Shown here: in pieces, positions 1-5,165 of the stretch | How the letters are laid out: the number at the start of each line of letters is the position of its first letter | Numbering within the stretch: position 1 is the stretch's first letter | Source: Actinomycetales bacterium | GTDB lineage: Bacteria > Actinomycetota > Actinomycetes > Actinomycetales > Actinomycetaceae | Assembly (NCBI GenBank): GCA_012513625.1 | Contig: JAAZBW010000325.1 | Span: forward strand, 1 to 5,246 | Length of the DNA: 5,246 nt | Reading direction: 5' to 3' | Notes under the pieces: generated by a model | The model's input: only the letters and a program-made list of their open reading frames with translations | What the model was told of the DNA's origin: nothing | Database searches by the model: none | Position numbers and translations under genes: made by a program

Positions 1-182
1 CACGCCGCAGCGGGATCCAGCTCGTCCCATGACAGGTATGCAGAACCCCTGATCCATTGCCACTCTCGGAGATCCCACCCGGTCTGGTCCAGGAGCCACC
101 ATCCGGGAAGGGCTTCTGATACGAATTTCGATACGATACTGTTGCGTTATTCAGAGCTTGCGGGGGCAGGGATCACTGCGCC
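1..182. other. Left-end intergenic region, no gene supported
   Basis: I find no reading frame with family-like protein content and no tRNA or rRNA signature here. Frames that cross this region are shadows of the reductase gene or start inside the hairpin. Positions about 112-152 are clearly richer in A/T than the rest and contain two copies of GATACGA (118-124 and 130-136) and a related GATACT (135-140). TACGAT (132-137) or TACTGT (137-142) could serve as a -10 element for the reductase gene, but no convincing -35 hexamer lies 16-18 bases upstream, so the promoter call is only a possibility. I see no match to the IdeR/DtxR iron box. Confidence 0.5.
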
Positions 183-265
183 CGCCTCCGCCCGGTTCCG
201 ATTGTGTCCGGAAAGTGGCTGTAGTCAGCCACTTTCCGGACACAATCTGCCGGGCCGCGGAGGCG
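183..265. repeat. Long inverted repeat (22-bp perfect arms) upstream of the reductase gene
   Basis: Positions 200-221 and 226-247 are exact reverse complements (22 bp each) around a 4-base loop TAGT. After a short interior loop the pairing resumes: CCCGG 191-195 with CCGGG 250-254, then CGCCTCCG 183-190 with CGGAGGCG 258-265, with a CCG bulge at 255-257. The whole structure is a stem of about 35 bp ending 22 bases before the ATG of the reductase gene. No T-tract follows on either strand, so it is not a classical intrinsic terminator. It could be a terminator of an upstream gene outside the window, a 5' leader structure, or a copy of a dispersed palindromic element. The structure is directly visible; the role is not. 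Confidence 0.85.
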
Positions 266-279
266 CCCCAAACGAAGAC

Positions 280-284
280 GAGGA
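280..284 (+). promoter_or_regulatory. Ribosome binding site of the siderophore-interacting protein gene
   Basis: GAGGA lies only 3 bases before the ATG at 288, which is closer than usual but complementary to the 16S 3' end. It is the only purine-rich element near a plausible start, so it supports initiation at 288. This would make the repetitive N-terminal extension part of the protein. The other three genes in the window have no comparable site. Confidence 0.45.
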
Positions 285-287
285 TCC

Positions 288-1313
288 ATGACAGAGACTG
301 CCCGGCCCCGAACCGAGGGCCTCGAGAGCCAGTCCAAGAATTCCCAGCAGGGCGCCCAGAGCGCCCCGTCCGGAAACGTCCAGCACGGCGCCCAGAGCGC
401 CCAGCCTGGAAACGCCCAGCAGGGCGCCCAGAGCGCCCAGTCCGGGAATGCCCAGTCCGCGGTCGCCGCACCCGGCCCCACGCCGGCGCCCCGCAGCCGA
501 CCCGAGCGTCCGCAGCACGTGGCCGTGGTGGAGTCCGTGGAGCGAATCACCCCCAACCTGGTGCGCATCATCGCTGGCGGGGCGGGCCTCGCAGACGTGG
601 AGGACAAGGGCTTCACCGACTCCTACGTCAAGATCCTCTTCGCCGACCCGGCGCTCGGGCTCGAGCCGCCGTTCAACCTGGCGAACCTCCGCGAGACCCT
701 CCCGCCCGAGCAGCTCCCGGTCACCCGCACCTACACGGTCCGCTGGTTCGATCTGGAGAACCAGCGCCTCGCCCTCGACGTGGTGGTGCACGGCGACTCC
801 GGGATCGCCGCACCCTGGGCCGCATCCGCGATGCCCGGGAACCGATTCGCGTTCCACGGCCCCTCGGGCGCCTACGCCCCTGCGCCGCACACCCGATTCC
901 ACGTGTTCGCCGGTGACCACTCGGCCCTCCCCGCGATCACCGCGGCGCTCGAACGGCTTCCGGAGGACGCCCGCGGCGTGGCCCACATCGAGCTCACCGA
1001 CGCCCGGGACATCATCCATCCCAACGCCCCCGAGGGCGTCGAGCTCAACTGGCTGATCAACGAGGACGTCCATGACGTGGACCTCCTCGCCCGGACCCTG
1101 GACGCCGGACCCTGGGGCGAAAGCGACGGCGTGTTCGTCTTCGCCCATGGGGAACGCGAGTCCATCAAGGCCGTGCGCCGGGTGCTCGCCCGCCGCGGCA
1201 TCACCCGCGAGTCGATCTCGATCTCCGGCTACTGGGCCCGCGGCCGCGCAGAAGACGTCTTCCAGGCCGAAAAGCGCCTCCCCATCGGCAAGATCGAGGA
1301 GGACGCGGCGTAA
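288..1313 (+). CDS. Siderophore-interacting protein (FAD-dependent ferric-siderophore reductase, ViuB/SIP family)
   Basis: The 341-residue product is a cytoplasmic flavoprotein of the SIP/ViuB family, which uses FAD and NAD(P)H to reduce ferric siderophores and release iron. Residues about 76-196 form the FAD-binding barrel, with RTYTVRWF (147-154) as the flavin-binding signature, VVVHGD (165-170) and GPSGAY (191-196). Residues about 205-330 form the nucleotide-binding half, with AGDHSALPAI (208-217), VFAHGE (284-289) and the family C-terminal signature SGYWARGRAEDVFQAEK (313-329). There is no signal peptide or membrane segment. Residues 1-75 are unlike the family: they are low complexity, with three 12-residue repeats (18-53) rich in Q, A, S and G, and are probably disordered. 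ATG 288 is chosen because of GAGGA just upstream; a shorter product beginning near residue 70 would lack a good start. No siderophore transport gene is adjacent and no iron box is seen. The C-terminal tail (EEDAA) ends inside a repeat cluster. Family assignment is firm; the siderophore substrate is unknown. Confidence 0.93.
   Translation: MTETARPRTEGLESQSKNSQQGAQSAPSGNVQHGAQSAQPGNAQQGAQSAQSGNAQSAVAAPGPTPAPRSRPERPQHVAVVESVERITPNLVRIIAGGAGLADVEDKGFTDSYVKILFADPALGLEPPFNLANLRETLPPEQLPVTRTYTVRWFDLENQRLALDVVVHGDSGIAAPWAASAMPGNRFAFHGPSGAYAPAPHTRFHVFAGDHSALPAITAALERLPEDARGVAHIELTDARDIIHPNAPEGVELNWLINEDVHDVDLLARTLDAGPWGESDGVFVFAHGERESIKAVRRVLARRGITRESISISGYWARGRAEDVFQAEKRLPIGKIEEDAA
339..446 (+). repeat. 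Three tandem 36-bp coding repeats (12-residue units) in the reductase gene
   Basis: Units begin at 339, 375 and 411, with a truncated fourth starting at 447. Each encodes 12 residues on the pattern N-x-Q-x-G-A-Q-S-A-x-x-G. By eye, units 1 and 3 match at 32 of 36 bases and units 2 and 3 at 31 of 36. The 36-base period keeps the reading frame, so gain or loss of units would change only the length of the N-terminal extension. Confidence 0.9.
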
Positions 1314-1361
1314 GGGGAAGACGCGGCGCAAGAGGAAGCGGCATAGGAAGACGCCGCGTAA
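1299..1361 (+). repeat. Short tandem repeats over the reductase stop codon
   Basis: Copies of a GA(G/A)-GAC-GC(G/C)-GCG unit begin at 1299, 1317 and 1347, with a shortened copy (GAA-GCG-GCA) at 1335. All are in the reading frame of the reductase gene. The first copy encodes the last residues E-D-A-A followed by TAA (1311-1313). The second continues with CAA where the first has TAA, and the later copies end in TAG (1344) and TAA (1359). The gene's present end therefore lies inside a repeat array, and the downstream copies look like former or potential C-terminal codons. Confidence 0.8.
1303..1359. terminator. Possible bidirectional hairpin between convergent genes
   Basis: ACGCGGCGT (1303-1311) is the exact reverse complement of ACGCCGCGT (1351-1359). 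A closer alternative pairs ACGCGGCG (1321-1328) with CGCCGCGT (1352-1359) across a 23-base loop. It lies between two converging genes, where a shared terminator is expected. No T-tract follows on either strand, and the arms also belong to the coding repeat array, so this is a weak call. Confidence 0.3.
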
Positions 1362-1401
1362 ACGGGACCACCCGCCGTCGGCAATCCTCGATACGGAGCT
1401 G

Positions 1402-2481
1402 CTACCAGCGGTTGCGGACGTCCTCCGCGAACCCGAGCACGCCGTCCACCTCGATGCGGTCCTCCCCCGCGCGCACCCAGCCCGAGTAGTGGCCGAACAC
1501 CTGGTGTGCCTTCATTGAGAGGACCCCGAGATCGGTGATGGCCGCGTGATCCCAGAACGGCTCGAGCACCACCTCCACGGACGGGGAGGAGATGCGCCAA
1601 GGAGCGAGCCAGTCGGAGTGGTCGTACACCCAGGTGAGGTCCTCGTGGATGGGAAACAACCGCCCGTCCACCTGGAGGGCGTTCTCCCGCGAGCCGGTAC
1701 CGTCCGTCCACTTCCCGCCAAACTGGAGGCCCAGATCGTGCCCGCCGCTGCGCCCGGCCCCCGCCCCCCAGTTCCACCACATGCTGTAGGGCCAGCGCCC
1801 GCGGCCGTGATCGAGCATCGCCCACGACTCCCCCGCCGGTAGCTCGAACCGCACCCCATCGAGCTCGATCCAGCCGCGCGCCGGGCGCGCCACATCCTTC
1901 ACCGTGTACTGGAAGCGGGTCTCGCTCCACGGCACCACCACGCCGAGCGCCTCGTGTCCGGGGGGCCGTTCGGCGACGACGTCGCAGCGCACCTCCCCGA
2001 ATCCCCCGCCGCAGTCCGGGGTTCCCTTCGCGAGGCCGTAGGCGCGGAGGCGGGTTCCGCCCTCGACCTCCTCCACGCGTGCACCGATCCGACCGGGCGC
2101 TGGTGGGAGCAGGCGGCCGTTGGTGCCGGTGGAGCCGCCGATGGCGGGGCCGTCCCCGAGCGAGCCCGGGAGCACGGCGCCGTAGCCGAACGGGACGATG
2201 GCGGCGCCGTCGAACCGGCGGGCGGTGGGGATCTCGTAGACCCAGACGGAGTGGGAGGAGGCATAGTCCACGTCCGAGATGGTGAAGGAGAAGAGGTGCG
2301 TGGGGGTGGTGACGAGCCAGTACTCCCAGCGCTTGTTGCGGCCCCAGGAGGAGCGGCCGGCGCCGATGCCGGACGTGTCGTGGAGCTGGGTGCGGGTGAA
2401 GCCCACGGCGCACGGGTTGAGGCGGCCACCGGGGGTGGTCAGGGAGACGGGGGAGGTGATTTCGCGTTCGCCGGTGAACAT
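1402..2481 (-). CDS. DUF2804 domain-containing protein, function unknown
   Basis: The 359-residue product matches the DUF2804 family over nearly its full length. Recognisable segments are the start EREITSPV (5-12), GRLNPCAVGF (19-28), KRWEYWLVTTP (50-60), the Trp/Gly-rich block YSMWWNWGAGAG (232-243), GLQFGGKWTDGTG (251-263), ENALQVDGRL (266-275), WLAPWRI (291-297) and HQVFGHYSGWV (326-336). The many Trp, Tyr and Gly residues and alternating hydrophobic pattern suggest a beta-rich fold, which is my inference. There is no signal peptide or membrane helix, so it is probably cytoplasmic. No enzymatic activity can be assigned. ATG at 2481 fits the family's usual N-terminus and is preceded by a TAnnnT element 6 bases away rather than a Shine-Dalgarno sequence. 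It lies 36 bases downstream of the ASCH gene on the same strand and converges on the reductase gene with an 88-base gap. The stop is TAG at 1404-1402. Confidence 0.88.
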   Translation of the reverse strand: MFTGEREITSPVSLTTPGGRLNPCAVGFTRTQLHDTSGIGAGRSSWGRNKRWEYWLVTTPTHLFSFTISDVDYASSHSVWVYEIPTARRFDGAAIVPFGYGAVLPGSLGDGPAIGGSTGTNGRLLPPAPGRIGARVEEVEGGTRLRAYGLAKGTPDCGGGFGEVRCDVVAERPPGHEALGVVVPWSETRFQYTVKDVARPARGWIELDGVRFELPAGESWAMLDHGRGRWPYSMWWNWGAGAGRSGGHDLGLQFGGKWTDGTGSRENALQVDGRLFPIHEDLTWVYDHSDWLAPWRISSPSVEVVLEPFWDHAAITDLGVLSMKAHQVFGHYSGWVRAGEDRIEVDGVLGFAEDVRNRW

Positions 2482-2493
2482 GGGTTCACGCTA
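2482..2493 (-). promoter_or_regulatory. Leaderless -10 element of the DUF2804 gene
   Basis: Read on the minus strand, TAGCGT (2493-2488) is followed by six bases GAACCC and then the ATG at 2481. A TAnnnT placed 6-7 bases before the start codon is the hallmark of actinobacterial leaderless transcripts, with transcription starting at or next to the A of the ATG. No purine-rich ribosome binding site is present. No clear -35 hexamer is seen. Confidence 0.55.
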
Positions 2494-2510
2494 CCGCGCG
2501 TGAGAGCGTG
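2487..2510. repeat. Inverted repeat overlapping the DUF2804 promoter
   Basis: CACGCT (2487-2492) and AGCGTG (2505-2510) are perfect inverted arms separated by 12 bases. The left arm overlaps the proposed -10 element. It could be an operator half-site pair or a small hairpin after the ASCH stop codon. Six-base arms can arise by chance in GC-rich DNA. Confidence 0.35.
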
Positions 2511-2517
2511 CACCGGC

Positions 2518-3033
2518 TCAGCGGCGGCGCTTGGCCGCCTTCCTGCGGGCCTCCGGCGGGACCAGGACCTCGAAGCGCTCAAGCACCACGGGAGAGGCCT
2601 CGTCAAAGGTGGCGCCCTCCGGCAGCCGCGAGGCGAAGAACGCGCGGTGGGCGGCACGCCAGTCCTCGAGTGAGTCCTCGCCCTCGGCCAGGGCGTGTCC
2701 CTCCTCCACCTCGCGGAACGGGATGGTGCGCACGTGGGTGACGCGGATGAGCGCGCGGGGGTGGGATTCGCCGTCGAGGATGATGGAGAGCTGGCCCACG
2801 GCGGGAAGTTCCACTCCCTCGGCCTCGTACTCGGAGAACAGGCTGGCGGTGGCGGTTTTGACGCCCTGGAGGACCCGGTCCAGGAGCCGCGTGGCGGTCT
2901 CCGGGTCCGCGCCGAACGCCCACGCGGGCGGCATCACGGACTCCAGCACGGATGGGCCGCTGACGCCGCGAATGGGGTTGAGGGCTCCGCGGACCCTCGC
3001 CTCGGCCCAGAACTGCTCGATCTGCTCGCTCAC
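2518..3033 (-). CDS. ASCH domain-containing protein (YhfF-like)
   Basis: The frame stays open upstream to 3210, but family similarity begins at GTG 3033, giving 171 residues (MSEQIEQFW...), the normal size for this group. That GTG has a TAnnnT element 7 bases before it; the extra 59 residues upstream are Arg/Gly-rich spacer translation and run through a tandem repeat. The ASCH signature includes W38-A-F-G, the helix leading to GVKTATASLF (57-66), the barrel strands QLSIILDGE (81-89) and ALIRVTHVRTIPF (94-106), and LEDWRAAHRAFF (122-133). ASCH is a PUA-like beta-barrel fold thought to bind RNA or modified nucleotides, and some relatives are hydrolases or RNA-binding regulators; the substrate here is unknown. 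The C-terminus is a basic tail (EARRKAAKRRR) that would suit nucleic-acid contact, which is inference. It is divergent from the NERD helicase gene across 194 bases and precedes the DUF2804 gene on the same strand. Confidence 0.85.
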   Translation of the reverse strand: MSEQIEQFWAEARVRGALNPIRGVSGPSVLESVMPPAWAFGADPETATRLLDRVLQGVKTATASLFSEYEAEGVELPAVGQLSIILDGESHPRALIRVTHVRTIPFREVEEGHALAEGEDSLEDWRAAHRAFFASRLPEGATFDEASPVVLERFEVLVPPEARRKAAKRRR

Positions 3034-3046
3034 GGGTTCGAGCGTA
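3034..3046 (-). promoter_or_regulatory. Leaderless -10 element of the ASCH gene
   Basis: On the minus strand, TACGCT (3046-3041) is followed by CGAACCC (7 bases) and then GTG at 3033. The TAnnnT spacing supports a leaderless transcript beginning near the GTG and is the main reason for choosing this start over those upstream. The bases just before the start (GAACCC) are the same as those before the DUF2804 ATG. Confidence 0.5.
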
Positions 3047-3058
3047 CTGCGTTCGCGG

Positions 3059-3146
3059 GTGACGGCCCGGCCGGGGGCGGAGAGGTGCCGCTCGCCGCGC
3101 CCGTGACTGCCCGGCCCGGCGCGGAGGCGTGCCGCTCGCCGCGCAG
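3059..3146. repeat. Two-copy 44-bp tandem repeat in the divergent intergenic region
   Basis: Positions 3059-3102 and 3103-3146 align without gaps at 37 of 44 bases, including an identical 16-base block GTGCCGCTCGCCGCGC at 3085-3100 and 3129-3144. The repeat fills the centre of the spacer between the two divergent leaderless promoters. It could carry regulator binding sites, or may simply be a local duplication. I see no open frame with protein-like content in it. Confidence 0.85.
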
Positions 3147-3215
3147 GTCCCCACAGCCCGCAGCCCAGCGTTCTCCGCTCGCACCGTTCGCCCCTACCGG
3201 TACGCGTCACCGGGC

Positions 3216-3227
3216 TAGCCTCGGGCT
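3216..3227 (+). promoter_or_regulatory. Leaderless -10 element of the NERD helicase gene
   Basis: TAGCCT (3216-3221) is followed by six bases CGGGCT and then ATG at 3228. This is the same geometry as for the DUF2804 and ASCH genes on the other strand, and no Shine-Dalgarno sequence lies before this ATG. No strong -35 hexamer is visible. Confidence 0.55.
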
Positions 3228-4643
3228 ATGGCAGTGGACGTGCGCAGCGCCGCGCACCCGGACGCCCGTAGAGGCGCGGAAATCGAAGTGGCAGATCGGC
3301 TCCGGGCCGCCCTGCCGGACGGCGTCCACCTGCTCGAGAACGTCTGCATCACCCACGATGCCGAGGAGTGCGAGATCGACCTCCTCATCCTGTGGCCGGG
3401 CACCGGCGTGGCGGTCCTCGAGGTGAAGGGCGGACAGGTCTCGATCGAGCAGGGCACGTGGATGCAGGCGGACCGGGAGGGGAAGCACCCGCTCCGGAAC
3501 CCGGTGGCGCAGGCGCAACGGGCGAAGCACATCCTCATCGGCTACTTCCGGGACCGGCTGCCCTCCTTCGGCGGGATCGGCAGGGTGGCGCACCTCGCCG
3601 TCCTGCCCTACAGCACGCTGCCACAGGACTTCCAGGTGCCGGACGCCCCGCCGGAACTGGTGGTGGACTCCCGTGGAATCGGGGAGCTTCCCGGCAGGAT
3701 CGTCCGGGCGCTCCGACGCCAGGGCGGGGAGCACCCTCCCCTCGGCGCCCAAGCAGCCGGCTTCGCCCTCAAGAACCTCCACGCCACGGCCCGCGCCATC
3801 GAGAACGAGCAGAACCGGGCACGAGAGCTGGAGGACGCCTCCAACCGGCTGACCGCCGAGCAGGCACGGGTGATCGAACTACTCTCCCTCCAGCGCCGCG
3901 CCCAGCTGATTGGCGGCGCCGGCTCCGGCAAGACCCACCTCGCCATGCTGAAGGCCCGCGAGCTCACCCGGTCCGGCCACCGCACGGCGCTCCTGTGCTA
4001 CTCGCGCGGGCTCGCCCGCGATTTCGAACTGCAGGCCGCCACCTGGCCGGAGGAGGAGCGCCCCGCCTACGTGGGCATGTTCCACAGCCTCCCCCGCTGG
4101 TGGGGCAGCTCCTCGCGCGAGCCGGTGGCGGGAATCGAGGCGGTCTCCGAGTACTACGAGCACCACCTCCCGCGTGAGCTCATCGAGGTCGCCCGCTCCC
4201 TCCCAAAGGACCAGCTCTTCGACGCCGTGGTGGTGGACGAGGCCCAGGACTTCTCCTCCGAGTGGTGGGACGCGCTCCAGTCCTGCGTCACGGACCCGCA
4301 CGAGGGAGTCCTCTGGGTGTTCACCGACGAGCACCAACGCATCTTCGACCGCGAGGGCACCGCCCCCATCACCCTCTCCCCCTTCCTGCTGCGCGAGAAC
4401 CTCCGCAACACCCCGCAGATCGCGAGCTCGTTCGCTCCCCTCAGCCCGGTGGAACAGCGGGTCCGTCTCGACGACGGCGCCCCCGTGCGTTTCGTTGACG
4501 TCGATCCGGAGGACGTGATCGGGAGGGCCGACGACACCGTGGTGGCCCTCGGCCTGGAGGGCTGGGCGGACGGGCAGATCGCCCTCCTGACCACCGGGAG
4601 CCGGCACCCCGTGCAGGTGGACGCGGTGGAGTACGCCGGCTGA
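3228..4643 (+). CDS. NERD nuclease-domain/SF1 (UvrD-like) helicase, cut short by an in-frame TGA
   Basis: The first stop gives 471 residues. Residues about 14-128 form a NERD (nuclease-related) domain of the PD-(D/E)xK type, with RRGAEIEV (14-21), the acidic position in CEIDLLIL (48-55, Asp51) and VLEVKGG (63-69, Glu65 and Lys67). Helicase motifs follow: Q-motif-like LTAEQARVI (208-216), Walker A GGAGSGKTHLA (229-239), LLCYSRGLAR (255-264), Walker B VVVDEAQDF (334-342), motif III LWVFTDEHQRIF (362-373) and LRENLRNTPQIA (388-399). The protein stops at residue 471, before motifs V and VI, which follow in the same frame after the TGA at 4641-4643. As read, the product would keep the nuclease site and ATP-binding half but should not work as a helicase. 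NERD-helicase proteins are presumed to act on DNA, in repair or against foreign DNA; the role here is not known. It may be a recent pseudogene, a sequencing error, or a readthrough gene. Confidence 0.85.
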   Translation: MAVDVRSAAHPDARRGAEIEVADRLRAALPDGVHLLENVCITHDAEECEIDLLILWPGTGVAVLEVKGGQVSIEQGTWMQADREGKHPLRNPVAQAQRAKHILIGYFRDRLPSFGGIGRVAHLAVLPYSTLPQDFQVPDAPPELVVDSRGIGELPGRIVRALRRQGGEHPPLGAQAAGFALKNLHATARAIENEQNRARELEDASNRLTAEQARVIELLSLQRRAQLIGGAGSGKTHLAMLKARELTRSGHRTALLCYSRGLARDFELQAATWPEEERPAYVGMFHSLPRWWGSSSREPVAGIEAVSEYYEHHLPRELIEVARSLPKDQLFDAVVVDEAQDFSSEWWDALQSCVTDPHEGVLWVFTDEHQRIFDREGTAPITLSPFLLRENLRNTPQIASSFAPLSPVEQRVRLDDGAPVRFVDVDPEDVIGRADDTVVALGLEGWADGQIALLTTGSRHPVQVDAVEYAG

Positions 4644-4913
4644 GATGCGTACTGGGACGAGTTCTTCGCCGGTGGGAACGTGTTCTACGGGCATGTGCGC
4701 GGGTTCAAGGGGCTCGAGCGCTCGGCCGTGGTGCTCGCGGTGAACAGCCGTCCCGGCGTGGGCCAGGCGGCGGAGGCGCTCTACGTGGGGATGTCCCGCG
4801 CACGGTCGCTCCTCGTGGTGGTGGGAGCCCGGGAGGAGGTCGAGGCGATCGGCGGCCCCGGCGTGCTGGCGGCCCTCGATGAGGGCACCCCGTGGAATCC
4901 CCCGCCGGGTTGA
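4644..4913 (+). pseudogene. C-terminal part of the NERD helicase gene, separated by the internal stop
   Basis: Directly after the TGA, the same frame encodes 89 residues starting DAYWDEFF, with motif V (VFYGHVRGFKGLERS, 4680-4724) and motif VI (ALYVGMSRARSLLVVVG, 4779-4829), and ends in TGA at 4911-4913. Counting through the internal stop as one residue gives a 561-residue protein, a sensible full length for this architecture. No frameshift is present; one substitution, such as TGG or CGA to TGA, would explain the break. An in-frame GTG at 4680 could in principle restart translation, but only GGTGGG stands before it, and a piece that begins at motif V would not be functional alone. Motifs V and VI look undamaged, so the interruption is recent or artefactual, or is bypassed. 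Confidence 0.8.
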
Positions 4914-5057
4914 TTCCTATCGACCGCCGTCGGCGTGACTGGCCAATGGCAACCCGGCTGAGCCTTCACTGCACGTAGGAAGAACGAACGCAATCCCTCG
5001 ATATCCCCAGCCTTGCGGACATCCTGAATCGCACGTAACAACCAGGCCCCCCTACTA

Positions 5058-5165
5058 GTTGGAAGTTGGCGGCTCTCTCCAACCTGAGTTGGAGCGTTCA
5101 CGGAGCGTGCAACCCGATGCGGTGTCTGGTTGGAAGTTCTGCGCGGACTACAAGCTCAGTTGGAG
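5058..5165. repeat. Four phased GTTGGA sites / degenerate 71-bp tandem duplication
   Basis: GTTGGA occurs at 5058, 5088, 5129 and 5159, giving spacings of 30, 41 and 30 bases, close to whole numbers of helical turns. The first and third copies share GTTGGAAGTT, and the second and fourth share GTTGGAG with similar flanks (CCTGA and GCTCA before them). The block can therefore be read as a 71-bp unit duplicated once and then diverged. It resembles an array of protein-binding sites, or may be the trace of an old duplication. Confidence 0.7.
5077..5094. repeat. Perfect 7-bp hairpin within the GTTGGA block
   Basis: CTCCAAC (5077-5083) and GTTGGAG (5088-5094) pair perfectly around the loop CTGA. 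The same TCCAAC can instead pair with GTTGGA at 5058-5063 across a 14-base loop, so two mutually exclusive stems are possible. The matching position in the second 71-bp unit is mutated and does not form this stem. No T-tract follows. Confidence 0.65.

Noticed and set aside
200..247. Hairpin as a classical Rho-independent terminator
   Set aside because: No run of T follows on either strand, and the stem is much longer than normal; a terminator role remains possible but is not shown.
1..287. IdeR/DtxR iron box upstream of the siderophore reductase
   Set aside because: No sequence resembling the 19-bp TTAGGTTAG-type palindrome is present.
158..916. Long + strand open frame beginning in the upstream hairpin and overlapping the reductase gene
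   Set aside because: It is rich in Arg, Pro and Gly with no family resemblance and runs in another frame over a well-supported siderophore reductase, so it is a GC-driven shadow.
1229..2413. 394-residue minus-strand open frame over the DUF2804 gene
   Set aside because: Its translation is low-complexity Arg/Gly/Pro, whereas the frame at 1402-2481 carries the conserved DUF2804 motifs.
3034..3210. N-terminal extension of the ASCH protein by 59 residues
   Set aside because: The extra residues have no family similarity, run through the 44-bp tandem repeat, and the GTG at 3033 has a well-placed -10 element and matches the usual protein length.
4641..4643. Selenocysteine at the internal TGA of the helicase
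   Set aside because: There is no reason for selenocysteine at this position in an SF1 helicase, and no obvious SECIS-like hairpin directly follows the TGA.
5058..5165. CRISPR array
   Set aside because: The repeated core is only 6-10 bases, spacings differ (30/41/30), and there are no cas genes in the window.
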